Under the pieces are notes generated by a model. That model searched no databases and was not told the origin of the DNA. It was given only the letters and a program-made list of their open reading frames with translations. From Pseudoxanthomonas spadix (GTDB taxonomy: Bacteria > Pseudomonadota > Gammaproteobacteria > Xanthomonadales > Xanthomonadaceae): a stretch of 64,000 nt of DNA. Numbering within the stretch: the stretch's first letter is position 1; each line of letters opens with the position of its first letter. This document shows, piece by piece, positions 29,996-37,282 of this stretch. The position numbers and the translations under genes are program-made. The stretch lies in contig NZ_RDQN01000001.1 in NCBI RefSeq assembly GCF_003703395.1, positions 248,001-312,000 on the forward strand, in the 5' to 3' direction.

Positions 29996-30860
29996 GCCCC
30001 CGACCAACATCGCGGCATCGGTACGCGCGCGATTGCTGAATCTCGCCCGCGAAACGCAGCGTCCGCTGGACCAGCTGCTGACCCGCTACGCATTGGAACG
30101 CCTGCTGTATCGCCTCAGCCTTTCGGCTTACCGCGACCGCTACGTGCTCAAGGGTGCGCTTCTGGTCACGACCTGGTTCAAAAGCCCACACCGTCCGACC
30201 CGCGACGTCGACTTCCTCGCTTTCGGCGACCCATCGATGGACGTCCTGCTGGCGCGATTCCGCGAGATCGCGGCGATCCCGGTCGACGACGGCCTGGTCT
30301 ACGACATCGATGCATTGAAAGCGGAGCTGATCCGCGACGATCAGCACTACGGCGGCGTGCGCTTGCGGACGACCGCGAGGCTGGCCGGCGCACGTATCCC
30401 CATCGTCATCGACGTCGGGTTCGGCGACGCGACCGAGCCTGGCCTGCAGGAGATCGACCTGCCCGTGCTGCTGGACATGCCGGCACCGCACCTGCTGGCC
30501 TATCCACCTGAAACGGTGATCGCCGAGAAGTTCGAGGCCATGGTCAAGCTCGGACTGGCCAACTCCCGGATCAAGGATTACTACGACGTGTGGGCGCTGT
30601 TGATGACGCGGGAACCTGACCTCGAACGACTCGCCAGCGCGATTCGCGCCACGTTCGAACGCCGAGGCACTGCCCTGCCTGGCGGGACGCCGGACGCGCT
30701 GAGCGCGACCTTTGCAGAGGACGACACGCACAAGAGTCAATGGCGTGCCTTCACGCGAAACGTCGAACAAGAGGCACCGGCGCTGGAGGTGGTAGTCGCC
30801 GAGCTGAAGGCGCGGCTGATGCCGGTTGTACTGCGGCTTTTCGCCCAGCAGCACTCCTAA
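29988..30860 (+). CDS. abiEii: AbiEii-type nucleotidyltransferase toxin
   Basis: A 290-residue member of the AbiEii/AbiGii nucleotidyltransferase family (DUF1814). The NTase motifs are present in order: LKGALLVTTWF then RPTRDVDFL (the D-x-D pair), IVIDVGFGD, EKFEAMVKLG and SRIKDYYDVWALL. Relatives are bacteriostatic toxins that can abort phage infection, with some shown to modify tRNA ends. All key residues are retained, so it should be active. It overlaps its antitoxin gene and sits at the left end of the acquired block between the two purine clusters. Confidence 0.9.
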   Translation: MAKPPTNIAASVRARLLNLARETQRPLDQLLTRYALERLLYRLSLSAYRDRYVLKGALLVTTWFKSPHRPTRDVDFLAFGDPSMDVLLARFREIAAIPVDDGLVYDIDALKAELIRDDQHYGGVRLRTTARLAGARIPIVIDVGFGDATEPGLQEIDLPVLLDMPAPHLLAYPPETVIAEKFEAMVKLGLANSRIKDYYDVWALLMTREPDLERLASAIRATFERRGTALPGGTPDALSATFAEDDTHKSQWRAFTRNVEQEAPALEVVVAELKARLMPVVLRLFAQQHS

Positions 30861-30949
30861 ACCAGATTGAGCTGCAGTGATCGGATCGCCGACGCACGAA
30901 CATGGCTCGACCTCATGGGCAGCCAAGCTCCTGACAGGATCTCTGGCAA

Positions 30950-32108
30950 GTGCACCATGATGAATACTTCTCGCAACGCACAGACATCCTCCGCGCCATG
31001 GCCGACGCCGCCACCTTCCGCTTCCCTGACATGAACTACCGATCTCCGCCGGCACTGGCATACCAGGTATGGTTTGGCGGCGGCCAAGTCGCGCTCTACA
31101 GCGCGAGCAAGTGCCAGCTCGACCACACGCACGGACTAAACGAGCTGGTGTTCGCTTCGCTGCAATCGCTGCAGTTGGACAAGCTGTTCTCCTGCCTATC
31201 TACATGCGGCCTGCCGATCCTGGGGCATCACTGCCTACCAGCTCAGGGACGAATTTACTGGTCGACGTGTTCCGCTTTTCATGGCGTGGCAGGACGCAGA
31301 GTACTGGTGGGGAGCCAAGCAGGCTCACGACCGCTGGAACATGGTGAGCCACGGCGCTGAAGTCGCAAGCCAGACGCGCTTGGCCGATCTTGCAGACCGC
31401 CTCGCCTGCGCTGTCGATGAATGTCAGACCCACCTGCAAAACCTTTGCGAGGCTTATGCCGTCCAATTGGGTGCGCAGGACGCGGAAACCTGGGAGCTTC
31501 CATCCCGATGCTTCTCCGACAGCCATTCGCAAGCAGTGTATCCGGCCATCCACAGTTTCTTCTGGCAACTGGCCGTGCTACGCGACTTGCTCGCCGAGTT
31601 CGCCGCAGGGCACATTTTTGGACATGACGGCATCGCAACCTACAAGGGATTGCTGGACAAGCTCAAACGCGACTCCACGCCTGATCCCGATCTCGCGGTC
31701 AAGCTTCGCGCCGCGGGCGACGCCGGAGGCTGGATTTCTGTTTTCACGAGCTATCGCAACCTGTTCACCCACGCCGCTTCACTTCGAAGCGTCCAAGGCT
31801 TTCACCACACGTACCAGGACACGCGCACTCTCTATACGCGTTCGGTGCCGCAACTCTACTACCCGCTCCGGCGTGATCCGCAGCTGTTGGTTCAACAGCG
31901 ATCTTCAGGTTCCGCCACGCGTACACCGACCATCCCCATTGAGCCGACAGAACCGAACCGCTCTCATGAACCTGATGCGCTGGAGTACCTAGCCTCCACG
32001 TTCGACCGATTTGTTCAGCTCGCGATCGCTCTATCGCTCCGTTCACCGGTGGAGCCGCAGATGCCGACGCTCACGGATGAAGACATTATCGAGTTCAAGG
32101 GGATCTGA
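30950..32108 (+). pseudogene. frameshifted gene of about 385 codons with a HEPN-like R-x4-H motif
   Basis: The first part starts at GTG 30950 and reads DILRAMADAATFRFPDMNY. Coding character moves to another frame near 31190, then continues AACRSWGITAYQLRDEF and AEYWWGAKQAHDRW without a stop to 32108. One inserted or lost base would join the halves. The second half contains TSYRNLFTHAASL (Arg at 31755, His at 31770), the R-x4-H signature of HEPN RNase domains. The family is otherwise unrecognised. It lies 89 bases behind the AbiE toxin on the same strand. It may be a broken defence gene or a sequencing error; either reading is open. Confidence 0.6.
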
Positions 32109-32117
32109 ACGACCATG

Positions 32118-32309
32118 TCAGCCATCGGATGAGAACAGGTCGGCGCTGAGCGGGAAGGCGGTATCGGCGCCCGCCACGACCAATGGCACCGCCACCGCCC
32201 GGCACACATCAGCACGACGTGCTGGATGGCGAGCAGGAACCAGGACCGGCCGGCGGCACCGCATCGATCGGAGAAGGCGAGGGCAGTGCGCGGGACATCG
32301 GGCATGCTC
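32118..32309 (-). pseudogene. remnant of an NCS2 (xanthine/urate) permease N terminus
   Basis: Read on the minus strand, 32309-32118 encodes PRTALAFSDRCG then SWFLLAIQHVVLMCAG. After a one-base frameshift it continues AVAVPLVVAGADTAFPLSAD and stops. The combination of QHVVLMxAG, AVAVPLVVAG and LSADLF is the N-terminal signature of NCS2 nucleobase:cation symporters, which include xanthine and urate permeases. Everything beyond the second membrane segment is gone. It suggests that a purine uptake gene once stood between the two purine gene groups. The bases from 32310 to 32420 show no further gene. Confidence 0.6.
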
Positions 32310-32420
32310 AACGGGGGCAAGCCAAGAACTGAGCCGGGGCTGGTGCGATGCACAATGTTGATGGCGAACGCCAAATTGGCTATCGCCAGGCACTGGCTAG
32401 GTGGGGGCCTGCGTGCATGT

Positions 32421-32456
32421 TGCACTCTGACCCTGAGGCTTCGACCCTGAGGTTTC
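32421..32456 (-). repeat. inverted copy of the dispersed repeat terminus, left edge of the cassette block
   Basis: TGCACTCTGACCCTGAGG (32421-32438) is the exact reverse complement of the terminus found in direct orientation at 34666 and 35661. GACCCTGAGGTTTC (32443-32456) likewise inverts the motif that begins the 12-bp tandem array after the cassettes. The low-GC cassette block is thus bracketed by oppositely oriented copies of one motif. Confidence 0.7.
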
Positions 32457-32643
32457 ATCCGCATTTCCTTCTAACCCCTCTTTCCAGTAAACTGAAACTT
32501 GATAGGATGGCGGAACATTCCATCGGGCCAGCGACGGCATATTCCTGTTGTCGTAGGGTGAGTTAGGGCCGAAGCAAGATTTACTACTTCGTCCATGGGT
32601 GATGTTCCAATATAGAAAGCTAGGTCTCGGGGCTTTACGCTAA

Positions 32644-32698
32644 TGCCAACAACTAGTTCAAGAAAAACCGCTTCGCGGGCCGGCCTAATTCGTTTGCA
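32644..32698 (+). repeat. integron attC recombination site 1
   Basis: The outer boxes TGCCAAC (32644-32650) and GTTTGCA (32692-32698) are complementary except at one position. Inside them AGTTCAAG and CCTAATTC form the inner arms, and CCGCTTCGCGG makes the central hairpin. Size (55 bp) and layout match the short attC sites of chromosomal integrons of Vibrio and Xanthomonas. It lies 16 bases before the first cassette gene, so it belongs to a lost upstream cassette. The 180 bases before it hold no gene I can support. Confidence 0.7.
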
Positions 32699-32714
32699 TG
32701 GGAAAGGCCTCGGC

Positions 32715-33767
32715 ATGTCTCGATTATTAACCCTGGCGCTGGCGTTAGTTGTCCCTGCTTATGCAGCTGAGCCAATGCAGTTCAAGATCGCTCCTAACAC
32801 CCCTAAGAACAATCTCTTTCGGGCTGCGCTACGTGGCGGCCAGTACGAGATCTTCGCTTTTGGTGAGATCGACAGAGGAGCTTCTGAGAGATTTCAAAAG
32901 TTCGTCACCGCAAATGCGATCAATGACGCAATCGTGTTATTTGATTCCCCGGGCGGATCGCTATCCGAAGGGTTGAGACTGGGGAAGGCGATTCGATCTA
33001 TGCGCTTTGATACAGGCGTAGGTTCGTATGGCCAGAACGGCGGGCGCCTATATCAGGGCATGTGTGCAAGCTCTTGTGCCTATGCATTCGCAGGGGGTGA
33101 ATACCGTTTCTATTACGGTGGCAAAGAGAGGCTCGGGATACATCAGTTTTATTCATCTGGCACCAACCAAGTCGACATTGGAGAAACTCAAATTGTCAGC
33201 TCGGTTATCGTCGATTATTTACAGTCCATGGGAGTTGATCCGCAGGCATTTGTCGTTGCAAGCACTGCCCGCGGCGATTCGATGTTCTGGCTGACCGAAG
33301 GTCAGGCCATTTCATTGGGGCTTTCAAACAATGGCGCCAATCCGACTGTGGCTGAGATCAAGATGGTTGGTGCAACTCCATACTTAAAACTAGAGCAGAG
33401 GAGTAGCAATGGGACAGCAAGGCTCTTATTTGGGTGCGAGGATAATAGCATCATCCTGCTGGCGGGAATTGTCACGACTCAAGATCTGTCAAGAGAGAAG
33501 CAATTTGGCCTGGCTAGAAACTATCTTGAAACGGACTCGGGCGAATTGCTGGTTGCAAAAGCACGATCGGGAACCAGTGCAGTTGACAGCGTGCTTTGGC
33601 TGCAGCGATTGCCCTCTAACTCCGACCTATTAAATTTGCTCAAGACTAACACAATTGGCATTTGGACTGAGAACGGCGGGCCAACCAGATGGGGGATAAC
33701 TATAGATGTCCGCCCCGCGAGGCAGAAGATGGCTTACTTCATAAAAAACTGTTTGCAAGGTCGCTAG
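32715..33767 (+). CDS. integron cassette gene: secreted ClpP/crotonase-fold protein (COG3904-like)
   Basis: A 350-residue exported protein. A signal peptide (LLTLALALVVPAYAAEP) should be cleaved after AYA at residue 17. The next domain looks like a ClpP-fold periplasmic serine protease. It has DSPGGSLSEGLRLGKAIRS (oxyanion region), CASSCAYAFAGG (candidate catalytic Ser) and LGIHQFY (candidate His). The C-terminal 150 residues are not recognised. GC content is visibly lower than in neighbours, with many AT-rich codons. It lies between two attC sites in the orientation of a normal cassette. The substrate is unknown. Confidence 0.72.
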   Translation: MSRLLTLALALVVPAYAAEPMQFKIAPNTPKNNLFRAALRGGQYEIFAFGEIDRGASERFQKFVTANAINDAIVLFDSPGGSLSEGLRLGKAIRSMRFDTGVGSYGQNGGRLYQGMCASSCAYAFAGGEYRFYYGGKERLGIHQFYSSGTNQVDIGETQIVSSVIVDYLQSMGVDPQAFVVASTARGDSMFWLTEGQAISLGLSNNGANPTVAEIKMVGATPYLKLEQRSSNGTARLLFGCEDNSIILLAGIVTTQDLSREKQFGLARNYLETDSGELLVAKARSGTSAVDSVLWLQRLPSNSDLLNLLKTNTIGIWTENGGPTRWGITIDVRPARQKMAYFIKNCLQGR

Positions 33768-33773
33768 GCTTTT

Positions 33774-33833
33774 GCCTAACAAGTAATTCAAGCCGAACAG
33801 GCTTCGCGGGTTGGACTAATTCAGGCGTTATGC
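33774..33833 (+). repeat. integron attC recombination site 2
   Basis: R'' GCCTAAC (33774-33780) and R' GTTATGC (33827-33833) pair with one mismatch. Between them ATTCAAGCC and GGACTAATTCA form the inner arms around GGCTTCGCGGG. This is a textbook short attC of 60 bp. It starts six bases after the stop of the first cassette gene and ends 18 bases before the next gene, exactly as in an integron array. Confidence 0.82.
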
Positions 33834-33851
33834 GGAAAACGGAGGTCCGTT

Positions 33852-34550
33852 GTGAATCGAAAAGACGCGATTGAAATTTTGAGCCGATCGATAGCGAGGT
33901 TGAGAGAGTTTACCAACGATGATGATCTGGCTCAGCTGGATTTGCCGTTGGCTGATTGGTTTCTTTGGGGATCATCTTGGTACGACTATCGGCTTTCTCT
34001 AATCGAGGATCGCCTCGATAAGTTACTAGAGCAGGAACATTTCCGGTGCAGACTGCAAGAGCCCGCCGCTCAAGATTTCATGCATCTTATGACAAGTGTT
34101 GGCCCTGCCGAACGAAGGAGCGGAATCAATTATCTCCGGGAAGGCCTTGGAAATCCATATCAAGTAACCATCTGCGATCCGTACCTTCTAAGGGGTCGTC
34201 GTGATATGACCGCAGCTGACTTGATCAATGGACTTGACGAGCTGATCCCACAATCGACAAGAAAACTTGAAATATTCATCAAGCCACGTGCTCGTGACGT
34301 AGATATAGCTGGACAAGTTAATGAGCTTTGTAGGCGCAGACGGCTAAAAATTACCTGCAGAAGAACTGAGCAATTCCATGACCGTGTCTGGCTCGCTGAT
34401 GATCAAGTAGCCTGGTCTGTTGGGGCCTCATTCAACGGACTAGGTCATAAGCCAGCTTTCATTCTACGCATCCCTGATGAAGATTGCCTTGCATTTGTTC
34501 GTGTAGTTCGGGAGCTCAGAGAGTCTCTACCGGTATCCAGGTCTGCCTAA
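33852..34550 (+). CDS. integron cassette gene: protein with PLD-like C-terminal motif
   Basis: A 232-residue protein, GTG start, preceded by GGAGG at 33841-33845. The N-terminal half is helical and charged and I do not recognise it. The C-terminal part, EQFHDRVWLADDQVAWSVG followed by ASFNGLGHKP, resembles the single H-D-R type phospholipase-D-like domain found in some nucleases and defence proteins. Only one HKD-like motif is present, so activity would require dimerisation. Its GC content is low, as in the preceding cassette. The expected attC at its 3' end is cut short: only a GCCTAA remains (34545-34550) before tandem repeats begin. Confidence 0.65.
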   Translation: MNRKDAIEILSRSIARLREFTNDDDLAQLDLPLADWFLWGSSWYDYRLSLIEDRLDKLLEQEHFRCRLQEPAAQDFMHLMTSVGPAERRSGINYLREGLGNPYQVTICDPYLLRGRRDMTAADLINGLDELIPQSTRKLEIFIKPRARDVDIAGQVNELCRRRRLKITCRRTEQFHDRVWLADDQVAWSVGASFNGLGHKPAFILRIPDEDCLAFVRVVRELRESLPVSRSA

Positions 34551-34554
34551 AAAC

Positions 34555-34629
34555 CGAAAACCTCAGGGTCGAAAACCTCAGCGAAAACCTCAGCGAAAAC
34601 CTCAGCGAAAACCTCAGCGAAAACCTCAG
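34555..34629 (+). repeat. 12-bp tandem repeat array (CGAAAACCTCAG)
   Basis: CGAAAACCTCAG occurs once at 34555-34566 and then five times in perfect tandem at 34570-34629. It begins where the second cassette's attC should be and shares the CCTCAG motif with the dispersed repeat that follows. No spacer sequences are present, so it is not CRISPR. Confidence 0.9.
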
Positions 34630-34665
34630 GGTCAAAGTACACTTTCCCTCTTCCCATCTCGGATA

Positions 34666-34825
34666 CCTCAGGGTCAGAGTGCACTTTCCCTTTTCTCATC
34701 TCTGGGAGCCAATCGAAGTCCCCGGATTCCCGCCTTCGCGGGAATGACGAATAAAGAGGGCGCTTTTGCTTTCAGCCGCTGTGAGTCTTTCGGGCCTCGA
34801 CCTTCTTCCCCGACTTCCCCACGTT
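34666..34825 (+). repeat. dispersed repeat unit 0 carrying the last bases of the LysR gene
   Basis: The unit begins CCTCAGGGTCAGAGTGCAC, passes through the hairpin ATTCCCGCCTTCGCGGGAAT (34727-34746), and continues into a copy of the LysR 3' terminus that includes GACCTTCTTCCCCGACTT. It leaves the LysR sequence near 34822. It is the shortest of four units with the same left end and different right ends. A partial start of another copy lies at 34624-34665. Confidence 0.75.
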
Positions 34826-35050
34826 CGCGGGAAAGCCCCGTCGCGGCGAGGCCCGCCGGCCGCGGCGGGGGCAGCGCCTACGGGCGCGCCGGGCACCGGT
34901 TGTAGGAGGCCCGCCCTCGGGCCGATGGCTTGGTTCGCCGGGAAAGCCCGATCGCGGCGGGAACGCCGCTCCTACAGGCGTATTGGGTTGGATAGGTTCT
35001 TGAACGGGTGCTATTGTTGGTCCTGTCTACAGAGCCTTGAGGATACCGGT
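34826..35050. repeat. REP-like palindrome cluster upstream of a toxin-antitoxin pair
   Basis: TGTAGGAGGCCCGCC with its complementary GGGCC (about 34899-34925) and an oppositely oriented copy ending GCCGCTCCTACAGG (34963-34978) form a REP/BIME-like pair. A degenerate third copy precedes them near 34850-34890. No gene is present. The remainder to 35050 must hold the promoter of the antitoxin gene, but no convincing hexamers stand out. Confidence 0.6.
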
Positions 35051-35320
35051 ATGGGCACCAAGTTCTCCGAGGACGTGATTCCGCTGACCGACCTGAAGGT
35101 CAACCCCGGCCGCGTCGTCAAGCATGCGGCGGACGCGCACCGCCCTGTGCTGCTCACCAGCCGCGGGCGCGGCGTGGCCGTGGTGCAGTCGATGCGCGAC
35201 TACGAGACGGCCGAAGAGGAACGCGCATTCATGCGGGCGGTCGTTGCCGGTCTCGCCGACCTCGAGGCGGGCCGGGAGCTGTCATTGGCGCAGGCCAAGG
35301 CGCGGCTCGGTTTGAAGTAG
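35051..35320 (+). CDS. Phd/YefM-type antitoxin
   Basis: An 89-residue antitoxin. It opens MGTKFSEDVIPLTDLKVNPG, continues VVKHAADAHRPVLLTSRGRG and VAVVQSMRDYE, which is the Phd/YefM fold used for DNA binding and dimerisation. The Lys/Leu-rich C terminus would bind the toxin. It starts at ATG 35051 behind GAGGAT. The toxin gene follows four bases later. Both genes have host-like high GC content, unlike the cassettes to the left. Confidence 0.88.
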   Translation: MGTKFSEDVIPLTDLKVNPGRVVKHAADAHRPVLLTSRGRGVAVVQSMRDYETAEEERAFMRAVVAGLADLEAGRELSLAQAKARLGLK

Positions 35321-35324
35321 CGGC

Positions 35325-35636
35325 GTGGCCAAGGTTGCCGTCCGGCTCGCCGAATCCGCGCTGGTCGATCCAGAGTCGATACGGGCGTGGTACGCCGAAC
35401 GGGGTGTGCCTGAAGTGGGCGAGCGCTTGCTCGGCGAAACCGTCACGCGCATCGAGGCACTCGCCGATCATCCGGACCTTGGGCGTATCGTCCCCGAGTT
35501 CGACCAGCCTTTTCTGCGCGAGCTGATCCGGCCACCGTTTCGCATCGTCTATCGGCGTGACCTGAAGCAGGTGCGCGTGGTTCGGGTCTGGCGCAATGAG
35601 CGCCTGCTCGACGTGCCAGACGAAGACGCACCATGA
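35325..35636 (+). CDS. RelE/ParE-type toxin
   Basis: A 103-residue toxin of the RelE/ParE fold. It opens with VAVRLAESALVDPESIRAWY, has the helix VGERLLGETVTRIEAL and the typical LGRIVPEF, LRELIRPPFRIVYRRD and VRVVRVWRNERL segments. Whether it cleaves mRNA or attacks gyrase is not evident. The start is GTG 35325, four bases after the antitoxin stop. It is the second plasmid-type addiction pair in the window and stabilises, or hitchhikes on, the repeat-rich block. Confidence 0.88.
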   Translation: MAKVAVRLAESALVDPESIRAWYAERGVPEVGERLLGETVTRIEALADHPDLGRIVPEFDQPFLRELIRPPFRIVYRRDLKQVRVVRVWRNERLLDVPDEDAP

Positions 35637-35660
35637 GCGATGAGCGTGGGCGATGCGATA

Positions 35661-35879
35661 CCTCAGGGTCAGAGTGCACTTTCCCTCTTCTCATCTCTGG
35701 GAGCCAATCGAAGTCCCTGGATTCCCGCCTTCGCGGGAATGACGAACAAATCGAAGTCCCTGGATTCCCGCCTTCGCGGGAATGACGAACAAGTCGAAGT
35801 CCCTGGATTCCCGCCTTCGCGGGAATGACGAAGAAATCGAAGTCCCTGGATTCCCGCCTTCGCGGGAATGACGAACAAA
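35661..35879 (+). repeat. dispersed repeat unit A head with four tandem 43-bp repeats
   Basis: The unit starts CCTCAGGGTCAGAGTGCAC at 35661. From 35708 a 43-bp segment beginning TCGAAGTCCCTGGATTCC is repeated four times with exact spacing (35708, 35751, 35794, 35837). Each repeat carries the hairpin ATTCCCGCCTTCGCGGGAAT. Units 0, B and C have this segment once, so unit A has been expanded. Confidence 0.92.
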
Positions 35880-35892
35880 GCGGGCGCTTTTG

Positions 35893-35976
35893 CCTTCAGC
35901 CGCTGTGAGTCTTTCTGGTGCCTTCAGCCGCTGCGAGTCTTTCTGGTGCCTTCAGCCGCTGGGAGACTTTTTGGAC
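35893..35976 (+). repeat. three tandem 28-bp repeats over the copied LysR stop codon
   Basis: CCTTCAGCCGCTGTGAGTCT plus eight bases is repeated at 35893, 35921 and 35949 with point differences. Read on the minus strand it encodes the last residues and stop of the LysR protein. The copy number is three here, two in unit B (36833-36888) and one in unit 0 and at the intact gene. Confidence 0.9.
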
Positions 35977-36724
35977 ACGAGCTTCTGCCCCGATTTGCGC
36001 ACCAGCCGCTCCGGCAATTCCTGCAGCGCAGCCACCATCCTCGCCAGCACCAGGTGGGCGGCGCGGCTGGGCTGGCGGCGCGGGGCGGTGCACACGGCCA
36101 GCTGCAGGGGGCGCGCCTGCCAGCCGTGCAGGGGGACGAAGGCCAGGGTGTCCTGTTCGACATCGTGGGCCACGTCCACCAGGCTCAGCACGCCCACGCC
36201 GCCGCCGGCGCGGATCAGCGAGCGGATCAGGCGGGTGTCGTTGCAGGTGGTGACCCGGCGCGGGTCCACGCCGTGGCGCAGGTACAGGCTGCGGGTGCGC
36301 TCCTCGATCACCAGCGGCGCGGCCGGCACCAGCAGGCGTTGGTCCAGCAGCCGGCTCATGGCCAGGGTCTTCTCGCCGGCCAGGGCGTGAGCGGGCGGCA
36401 GGACTGCGCCCACCGGCACCTCGATGGCCGCGCGCACTTCCAGGTTGCCGTGCTCGACCGGGTCCAGCAGCAGGCCGAAGTCGACTTCGGCCGCGGCCAC
36501 CAGCTCGCTGGCGATGCGGTTCTTGACCACGCGCAGGTCGAAGGAGAAGCCGGGATATTCGCAGGTCAGCTCGGCCAGCAGCTGCGGCACGAAGCCTTCG
36601 CTCAGGGCGTCGATCAGGGCGATGCTGACGTGGCCGCGGCGCAGCCCGCGCAGGTCGCCCACGCGCTCCAGCGTGCGGGTGTGTTCCTTGCGCCAGCGGG
36701 TGAGATCGTCCAGCAGCAGCTCGC
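35952..36724 (-). pseudogene. partial LysR copy A (3' three quarters, no helix-turn-helix)
   Basis: This is a near-identical copy of the LysR gene at 37283-38242. It runs from within LLLDDLTRWRKEHTRTLERV to a stop at 35952, and lacks the start codon and the DNA-binding helix-turn-helix. A few substitutions separate it from the intact gene, for instance AHLVLAR for AQLVLAR and DTLAF for GTLAF. The C terminus differs (KLVSKKSPSG). At its truncated end (about 36724) it joins GCGAACAGGGGTCAG, the head of unit B. It cannot make a functional regulator. Confidence 0.9.
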
Positions 36725-36726
36725 TA

Positions 36727-36888
36727 GCGAACAGGGGTCAGAGTGCACTTTCCCTCTTCTCATCTCTGGGAGCCAATCGAGGTCCCTGGATTCCCGCCTT
36801 CGCGGGAATGACGAACAAAGCGGGCGCTTTTGCTTTCAGCCGCTGTGAGTCTTTCTGGTGCCTTCAGCCGCTGGGAGACTTTCTGGAC
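36727..36888 (+). repeat. dispersed repeat unit B head
   Basis: The unit begins GCGAACAGGGGTCAGAGTGC, has one copy of the 43-bp hairpin segment, then two 28-bp repeats at 36833 and 36861. It runs directly into partial LysR copy B. The bases before 36727 belong to the truncated end of copy A. Confidence 0.88.
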
Positions 36889-37174
36889 CCGAGCTTCTGC
36901 CCCGATTTGCGCACCAGCCGCTCCGGCAATTCCTGCAGCGCAGCCACCATCCTCGCCAGCACCAGCTGGGCGGCGCGGCTGGGCTGGCGGCGCGGGGCGG
37001 TGCACACGGCCAGCTGCAGGGGGCGCGCCTGCCAGCCGTGCAGGGGGACGAAGGCCAGGGTGCCCTGTTCGACATCGTGGGCCACGTCCACCAGGCTCAG
37101 TACGCCCACGCCGCCGCCGGCGCGGATCAGCGAGCGGATCAGGCGGGTGTCGTTGCAGGTGGTGACCCGGCGCG
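36864..37174 (-). pseudogene. partial LysR copy B (3' third only)
   Basis: The copy covers the LysR region from RRVTTCNDTRLIRSLIRAGG to the stop at 36864. It ends at its other side (37174) directly against CGAACAGGGGTCAG, the head of unit C. It carries the QKLGSRKSPSG C terminus, close to that of copy A. The truncation point differs from that of copy A, while the repeat-side end is the same. No function is expected. Confidence 0.9.
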
Positions 37175-37282
37175 CGAACAGGGGTCAGAGTGCACTTTCC
37201 CTCTTCTCATCTCTGGGAGCCAATCGAAGTCCCTGGATTCCCGCCTTCGCGGGAATGACGAACAAAGAGGGCGCTTTTGCTT
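37174..37282 (+). repeat. dispersed repeat unit C head next to the intact LysR gene
   Basis: GCGAACAGGGGTCAGAGTGC starts at 37174 and is followed by one 43-bp hairpin segment and the GAGGGCGCTTTTGC linker. It ends at the stop codon of the intact LysR gene. This is probably the ancestral junction from which the other units were copied. Confidence 0.85.

Noticed and set aside
32471-32716. An 81-codon minus-strand frame before the first cassette gene
   Set aside because: It overlaps the attC site, has no recognisable domain and no ribosome binding site.
34555-34629. Possible CRISPR array
   Set aside because: The 12-bp repeats are directly adjacent with no spacers, and no cas gene is present.
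35708-35879. Possible CRISPR array with 43-bp period
   Set aside because: The whole 43-bp unit is repeated, including what would be the spacer, so it is a simple tandem repeat.
35952-37174. Two separate LysR-type effector-domain genes
   Set aside because: Both lack a start and helix-turn-helix and are near-identical fragments of the intact gene at 37283-38242.
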